This document shows, piece by piece, positions 5,158 to 8,965 of a stretch of 8,965 bases of DNA (positions are counted from its first letter, which is position 1; the number at the start of each line of letters is the position of its first letter). The stretch lies in NCBI GenBank assembly GCA_041590855.1, contig JBFHTA010000158.1:1-8965 (forward strand), in the 5' to 3' direction. Source of the DNA: Litoribrevibacter sp041590855. GTDB lineage: Bacteria; Pseudomonadota; Gammaproteobacteria; Pseudomonadales; Litoribrevibacteraceae. Made by a program: the position numbers and the translations under genes. The notes under the pieces were generated by a model, which saw only the letters and a program-made list of their open reading frames with translations, had not been told where the DNA came from and searched no databases.

Positions 5158-6702
5158 ATGCAGCAACTGAATCCATCAGAGATCAGCGATATTATCAAGA
5201 AGCGCATCGAAAGTTTGGATGTTTCTTCTGAAGCCCGTAATGAGGGCACAATCGTCAGCGTATCTGACGGTATCGTACGTATTCACGGCCTAGCGGACGT
5301 GATGTACGGTGAAATGATTGAATTTGACGGTGGTATCTACGGTATGGCGCTTAACTTGGAGCGTGATTCTGTAGGTGCAATCGTTTTGGGTGACTACCTA
5401 GGTCTACAAGAAGGTCAGAAAGCAAAATGTACTGGCCGTATTCTTGAAGTACCAACAGGTGAAGGTCTACTAGGTCGCGTTGTTGACGCACTTGGTAACC
5501 CATTGGACGGTAAAGGTCCTATCGAAAACCCAACAATGGCACCAGTAGAGAAAGTAGCTCCTGGCGTTATTGCTCGTCAGTCTGTTGATGAGCCTGTTCA
5601 AACAGGTCTTAAATCAATCGACGCAATGGTACCAGTAGGTCGTGGTCAGCGTGAGTTGATCATTGGTGACCGTCAGACTGGTAAAACTGCGATCGCAATT
5701 GATGCCATCATCAACCAGAAAGGTACTGGCGTTAAGTGTATCTACGTTGCCGTAGGTCAGAAGCAATCTTCTATCGCTAACGTTGTACGTAAGCTGGAAG
5801 AGCACGGTGCGATGGATCACACCATCATCGTTGTAGCTTCTGCATCTGATCCAGCATCTATGCAGTTCCTTGCTCCATACGCTGGTTGTGCAATGGGTGA
5901 ATACTTCCGTGACCGTGGTGAAGACGGTTTGATCGTATACGATGACTTGACCAAGCAAGCTTGGGCATATCGTCAGATCTCTCTACTTCTTCGTCGTCCA
6001 CCAGGTCGTGAAGCATACCCAGGTGACGTTTTCTACCTTCACTCTCGTCTACTTGAGCGTGCGTCTCGTGTAAACGCGGACTACGTAGAAAAATTCACTA
6101 ACGGTGAAGTTAAAGGTCAAACAGGTTCTTTGACGGCATTGCCGATCATTGAAACCCAAGGTGGTGACGTATCTGCTTTCGTACCAACTAACGTAATTTC
6201 TATTACTGACGGTCAGATCTTCCTGGAAACTAACCTGTTTAACTCAGGTATCCGTCCAGCGATCAACGCCGGTCTTTCTGTATCACGTGTAGGTGGTGCG
6301 GCTCAGACTAAAGTAATTAAGAAGTTGGGTGGTGGTGTTCGTCTTGCATTGGCTCAGTATCGTGAATTGGCAGCGTTTGCTCAGTTCGCATCTGACCTGG
6401 ACGAAGCAACTCGTAAGCAGCTAGAGCACGGTCAGCGTGTTACTGAACTTATGAAGCAGAAACAATATGCGCCACTAAGCGTTGCGGAAATGGCTGTGAG
6501 CCTATTCGCTGCCAACGAGGGTTACCTCGAAGACGTTGAAGTAAATAAAGTTGTAGCATTTGAAGCAGCTCTTTTGAGCTACGTAAATGCAGAACACGCA
6601 ACTTTGATGGCTCAGATCAATGAGAAAGGCGATTACAACAATGACATCGCTGCTGGTCTGAAAGAAGCTATCGAGAAGTTCAAAGCTACTCAAACTTGGT
6701 AA
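5158..6702 (+). CDS. atpA: ATP synthase F1 subunit alpha
   Basis: This 514-residue, non-catalytic nucleotide-binding subunit forms three of the six positions in the F1 head. The order is an N-terminal beta-barrel domain (about 25-95), a central nucleotide-binding domain with P-loop GDRQTGKT (170-177), YDDLTKQAWAYRQISLLLRR (261-280), and the arginine finger R377 in SVSRVGGAAQT. A C-terminal helical domain ends in FKATQTW. The frame is open upstream into atpH to 5074. The ATG at 5158 is preferred because GAGGA (5146-5150) lies seven bases before it and it gives MQQLNPSEISDIIKKRI, like E. coli MQLNSTEISELIKQRI. Spacing to atpH is 28 bases. Codon use is heavily biased (CGT, GGT, GTA, CTA), marking high expression. 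An 86-base gap with a stable hairpin follows. Confidence 0.98.
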   Translation: MQQLNPSEISDIIKKRIESLDVSSEARNEGTIVSVSDGIVRIHGLADVMYGEMIEFDGGIYGMALNLERDSVGAIVLGDYLGLQEGQKAKCTGRILEVPTGEGLLGRVVDALGNPLDGKGPIENPTMAPVEKVAPGVIARQSVDEPVQTGLKSIDAMVPVGRGQRELIIGDRQTGKTAIAIDAIINQKGTGVKCIYVAVGQKQSSIANVVRKLEEHGAMDHTIIVVASASDPASMQFLAPYAGCAMGEYFRDRGEDGLIVYDDLTKQAWAYRQISLLLRRPPGREAYPGDVFYLHSRLLERASRVNADYVEKFTNGEVKGQTGSLTALPIIETQGGDVSAFVPTNVISITDGQIFLETNLFNSGIRPAINAGLSVSRVGGAAQTKVIKKLGGGVRLALAQYRELAAFAQFASDLDEATRKQLEHGQRVTELMKQKQYAPLSVAEMAVSLFAANEGYLEDVEVNKVVAFEAALLSYVNAEHATLMAQINEKGDYNNDIAAGLKEAIEKFKATQTW

Positions 6703-6710
6703 TCAATGAG

Positions 6711-6732
6711 GCTCATCGCCGAGGCGGTGAGC
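6711..6732 (+). other. Stable hairpin in the atpA-atpG gap
   Basis: GCTCATCGC (6711-6719) pairs with GCGGTGAGC (6724-6732) around loop CGAG, giving nine pairs including one G-T wobble. It starts eight bases after the atpA stop. No T-run follows, so it is not a standard terminator. An alternative shorter pairing is ATGAG-G-CTCAT (6706-6716). A role in mRNA processing or in shielding the atpA 3' end is possible. Confidence 0.5.
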
Positions 6733-6788
6733 ACATCATTACTGAGTGTTGTGAGTAGCCTGGATCAACGTTAAAAGGCAGTGACATC

Positions 6789-7652
6789 ATGGCAATCGGA
6801 AAAGAGATTCGCACGCAAATAGGTAGTGTTAAGAGCACGCAGAAAATTACTAACGCAATGCAGATGGTTGCGACTAGTAAAATGCGTAAAGCTCAGGACA
6901 GAATGGCTTCCAGCCGTCCTTTCTCTGACCGTATGCGTTCAGTGATTGGTCACGTTGCGGAATCCAGTCCAGAGTACAAACACGCTTTTATGCAAGAGCG
7001 TGAGGTCAAGCGAGTTGGCTATATTATTGTCAGTTCTGATCGCGGTTTGTGTGGTGGCTTAAACTCTAACCTGTTTCGTAAAGTGACGAACGATATGAAA
7101 CAGTGGGTTGACCAAGGTGCGGAAGTGAGCCTTTGTACTATCGGTACAAAAGCGCAAAGTTTTTTCCGTGGTTTGGGCATGAAGATTGACGGCTCTGTTA
7201 ATCAATTGGGTGATACTCCATCCATTGATCAATTGGTTGGTGCCGTTAAGGTGATGCTGGATGCGTATGCAGCTGGCGAAATTGACCGTCTTTATGTGTC
7301 ATTCAACACCTTTGTGAACAGTATGACTCAGAAGCCAACGGTTTCTCAGTTGCTTCCTTTGCCAAAGGCAGAAGAAACGACTGAACGTGCTCACAACTGG
7401 GATTACATTTATGAGCCTGAAGCAAAAGAACTTCTTGAGAAGTTACTTCAGCGCTTTGTTGAGTCTCAGGTGTACCAGGCTGTTGTTGAGAATAATGCGA
7501 GTGAACAAGCTGCTCGTATGATGTCAATGAAAAACGCAACCGACAACGCAGGTCAGTTTATTAAGGAGCTTGAGCTTCTTTATAACAAAGCACGTCAGGC
7601 AGCGATTACCCAAGAGTTATCAGAAATTGTGGGTGGTGCTGCAGCGGTATAA
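6789..7652 (+). CDS. atpG: ATP synthase F1 subunit gamma
   Basis: This 287-residue central rotor shaft has the same length as E. coli gamma. The N-terminal coiled-coil strand is IGKEIRTQIGSVKSTQKITN (3-22) followed by AMQMVATSKMRKAQ. The Rossmann-like middle domain contains the signature SSDRGLCGGLN (82-92). The C-terminal coiled-coil helix covers about 230-283, with ASEQAARMMSMKNATDNA (237-254) and the conserved ARQAAITQELSEIVGGA near the end. The ATG at 6789 has AAAAGG (6773-6778) ten bases upstream, a weaker site than those of atpA and atpD. This suits one gamma per three alpha and three beta. The stop codon overlaps an inverted repeat. No frameshift or loss of key residues. Confidence 0.98.
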   Translation: MAIGKEIRTQIGSVKSTQKITNAMQMVATSKMRKAQDRMASSRPFSDRMRSVIGHVAESSPEYKHAFMQEREVKRVGYIIVSSDRGLCGGLNSNLFRKVTNDMKQWVDQGAEVSLCTIGTKAQSFFRGLGMKIDGSVNQLGDTPSIDQLVGAVKVMLDAYAAGEIDRLYVSFNTFVNSMTQKPTVSQLLPLPKAEETTERAHNWDYIYEPEAKELLEKLLQRFVESQVYQAVVENNASEQAARMMSMKNATDNAGQFIKELELLYNKARQAAITQELSEIVGGAAAV

Positions 7653-7669
7653 TGATCAAGGTGATCATT
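7651..7669 (+). other. Perfect inverted repeat over the atpG stop codon
   Basis: AATGATCA (7651-7658) and TGATCATT (7662-7669) are exact reverse complements around AGG. The left arm includes the last two bases of the atpG TAA stop (7650-7652). There is no T-run after it. It resembles the stem at the rsmG stop (381-396) in using a TGATC core. Confidence 0.5.
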
Positions 7670-7695
7670 CATACGCTTGGCGATTGTAAACGAAT

Positions 7696-7721
7696 ATATT
7701 TGGTTAATGAGGAACCAATAT
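7696..7721 (+). promoter_or_regulatory. Hairpin presenting the atpD Shine-Dalgarno in its loop
   Basis: TTGGTT (7700-7705) pairs with AACCAA (7713-7718). Past a bulged T at 7699, ATA (7696-7698) can pair with TAT (7719-7721), which includes the first two bases of the atpD ATG. The loop AATGAGG (7706-7712) carries most of the Shine-Dalgarno GAGGA (7709-7713). The ribosome site is thus exposed in the loop while the start codon is partly paired. Any effect on translation is inferred. Confidence 0.45.
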
Positions 7722-8965
7722 GAGCGGACGTATCGTACAGATTATCGGCGCCGTCATCGACGTGGAATTTCCACGCGACAATGTACCTAGAGTGTACGAC
7801 GCGCTGAAAGTTGTAGGCAAAGAAACTACGCTTGAAGTTCAGCAGCAATTGGGCGACGGCATCGTTCGTACCATTGCAATGGGTTCAACAGAAGGTCTAT
7901 CTCGTGGTCTTGACGTTGAAAACACTGGAGCTCCAATTGAAGTACCTGTGGGTGTAGAAACTCTAGGTCGTATCATGGACGTTCTGGGTGACCCAATCGA
8001 TGAGAAAGGTCCTATCGGTGAGAAAGAGCGTTCAGCAATTCACCGTAAAGCGCCTTCTTATGAAGAGCAAGCAGCTTCTAACGAGCTACTTGAAACTGGT
8101 ATTAAAGTAATTGACTTGGTTTGCCCATTCGCTAAGGGTGGTAAAGTTGGTCTGTTCGGTGGTGCTGGTGTAGGTAAAACTGTAAACATGATGGAGCTGA
8201 TCCGTAACATCGCGATCGAGCACTCAGGTTACTCAGTATTTGCTGGTGTTGGTGAGCGTACTCGTGAGGGTAACGACTTCTACCACGAAATGACTGACTC
8301 TAACGTAATCGACAAGGTTGCGTTGGTATACGGTCAGATGAATGAGCCACCAGGTAACCGTCTACGTGTTGCTTTGACTGGTCTGACTATGGCTGAGAAG
8401 TTCCGTGACGAAGGTCGTGACGTACTATTGTTCGTTGACAACATCTATCGTTACACGCTTGCAGGTACTGAGGTATCAGCACTTCTAGGTCGTATGCCTT
8501 CTGCGGTAGGTTATCAGCCTACACTTGCAGAGGAAATGGGTGTACTTCAGGAGCGTATTACGTCTACGAAAGAAGGTTCTATTACTTCTATCCAGGCTGT
8601 ATACGTACCTGCGGATGACTTGACTGACCCGTCTCCAGCGACCACCTTTGCTCACTTGGACGCGACCGTTGTATTGTCTCGTCAAATTGCTGAGCTTGGT
8701 ATTTATCCTGCGATTGACCCACTGGATTCAACGTCTCGTCAGTTGGACCCACTAGTAGTTGGTCAAGAGCATTATGAAATTGCACGTGGTGTTCAGTCAG
8801 TTCTTCAGCGTTATAAAGAACTGAAAGACATCATCGCGATCTTGGGTATGGATGAGCTTTCTGAAGAAGATAAGCAAACTGTATCTCGTGCTCGTAAGAT
8901 CCAGCGTTTCCTATCTCAACCATTCTTCGTTGCTGAGGTATTCACCGGTGCACCTGGTAAATACG
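7720..8965 (+). CDS. atpD: ATP synthase F1 subunit beta (3' end outside window)
   Basis: The frame is open from the ATG at 7720 to the window end, giving 415 codons of an expected 460 or so. The beta subunit carries the catalytic sites. The P-loop GGAGVGKT is at 147-154 (K153, T154). The catalytic glutamate is E179 in GVGERTREGNDF, with R180 beside it. DVLLFVDNIYRYTLAGTEV (234-252) carries the Mg-site region around D240. The DELSEED lever is at 378-384. The DNIYRYTLAGTEV form is typical of Gammaproteobacteria, where many other bacteria have IFRFTQAGSEV. The Shine-Dalgarno GAGGA (7709-7713) is six bases from the start. Codon bias is as strong as in atpA. I translated the whole frame and saw no stop or frameshift. 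atpC should follow beyond the window. Confidence 0.98.
   Translation, partial: MSGRIVQIIGAVIDVEFPRDNVPRVYDALKVVGKETTLEVQQQLGDGIVRTIAMGSTEGLSRGLDVENTGAPIEVPVGVETLGRIMDVLGDPIDEKGPIGEKERSAIHRKAPSYEEQAASNELLETGIKVIDLVCPFAKGGKVGLFGGAGVGKTVNMMELIRNIAIEHSGYSVFAGVGERTREGNDFYHEMTDSNVIDKVALVYGQMNEPPGNRLRVALTGLTMAEKFRDEGRDVLLFVDNIYRYTLAGTEVSALLGRMPSAVGYQPTLAEEMGVLQERITSTKEGSITSIQAVYVPADDLTDPSPATTFAHLDATVVLSRQIAELGIYPAIDPLDSTSRQLDPLVVGQEHYEIARGVQSVLQRYKELKDIIAILGMDELSEEDKQTVSRARKIQRFLSQPFFVAEVFTGAPGKY

Noticed and set aside
5614..5958. Antisense open frame of 114 codons within atpA
   Set aside because: A shadow frame of a strongly codon-biased gene; no start signals or protein-like features. The same applies to the other antisense frames, such as 3054-3413, 1747-2106 and 1472-1825.
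6279..6294. parS-like sequence TGTATCACGTGTAGGT
   Set aside because: It matches the 16-base consensus at only about 11 positions, lacks symmetry in its outer parts, and encodes the invariant SVSRVG of alpha, which explains it.
7761..7775. 15-base palindrome CGTGGAA-T-TTCCACG near the atpD start
   Set aside because: It encodes the conserved VEFPR region of beta. It contains parS-like half-sites but in inverted order, so it is not a ParB site; probably chance.

Overview
This window is an ordinary housekeeping segment of a gammaproteobacterial chromosome. All genes lie on the + strand. The order is rsmG (3' end), parA, parB, atpI, atpB, atpE, atpF, atpH, atpA, atpG, atpD (5' part). The block rsmG-parAB-atpIBEFHAGD is a well-known origin-proximal arrangement in many Gammaproteobacteria. 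Escherichia coli has the same rsmG-atp order but lacks parAB. The ATP synthase proteins are very close to those of E. coli, Pseudomonas and Vibrio: delta has 178 residues, alpha 514, gamma 287 and b 156. This supports a gammaproteobacterium, probably a marine one outside the Enterobacterales (for example an oceanospirillum-like lineage). Genus cannot be decided from the sequence alone.

Region by region: 1-393 is the C-terminal two thirds of the 16S rRNA m7G methyltransferase RsmG. Positions 394-507 are a short gap with two small hairpins around the rsmG stop. Positions 508-2242 encode the chromosome-partitioning pair ParA (Walker-type ATPase) and ParB (CTP-dependent parS clamp), separated by 52 bases. 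Positions 2243-2499 are the longest non-coding stretch (257 bases) and appear to be the control region of the atp operon. In order it holds a likely parB terminator, a perfect AT-rich palindrome, a good sigma-70 promoter (TTGAAC, 17 bases, TATACT) and a terminator-like hairpin in the predicted atpI leader. Positions 2500-8965 are the atp operon: the AtpI assembly factor, then Fo subunits a, c, b, then F1 subunits delta, alpha, gamma, beta. The window ends inside atpD at codon 415; atpC (epsilon) would be expected just beyond.

Together the atp genes build the proton-translocating F1Fo ATP synthase. All key residues are present: the a-subunit arginine (R214), the c-subunit aspartate (D58), the alpha and beta P-loops, the beta catalytic glutamate (E179) and the alpha arginine finger (R377). 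The c subunit looks proton-specific. Codon use in atpE, atpA and atpD is strongly biased, as expected of highly expressed genes; atpE has no CTG leucine codon, whereas parB uses CTG often.

I found no new protein system here. The parts worth a second look are small cis-acting signals between the atp genes: a tandemly duplicated hairpin between atpE and atpF, an atpD ribosome-binding site displayed in a hairpin loop, hairpins after atpA and atpG, an 11-base element shared upstream of atpB and atpE, and the palindrome/promoter/attenuator-like cluster in front of atpI. These may help set unequal subunit output, but that is inference.
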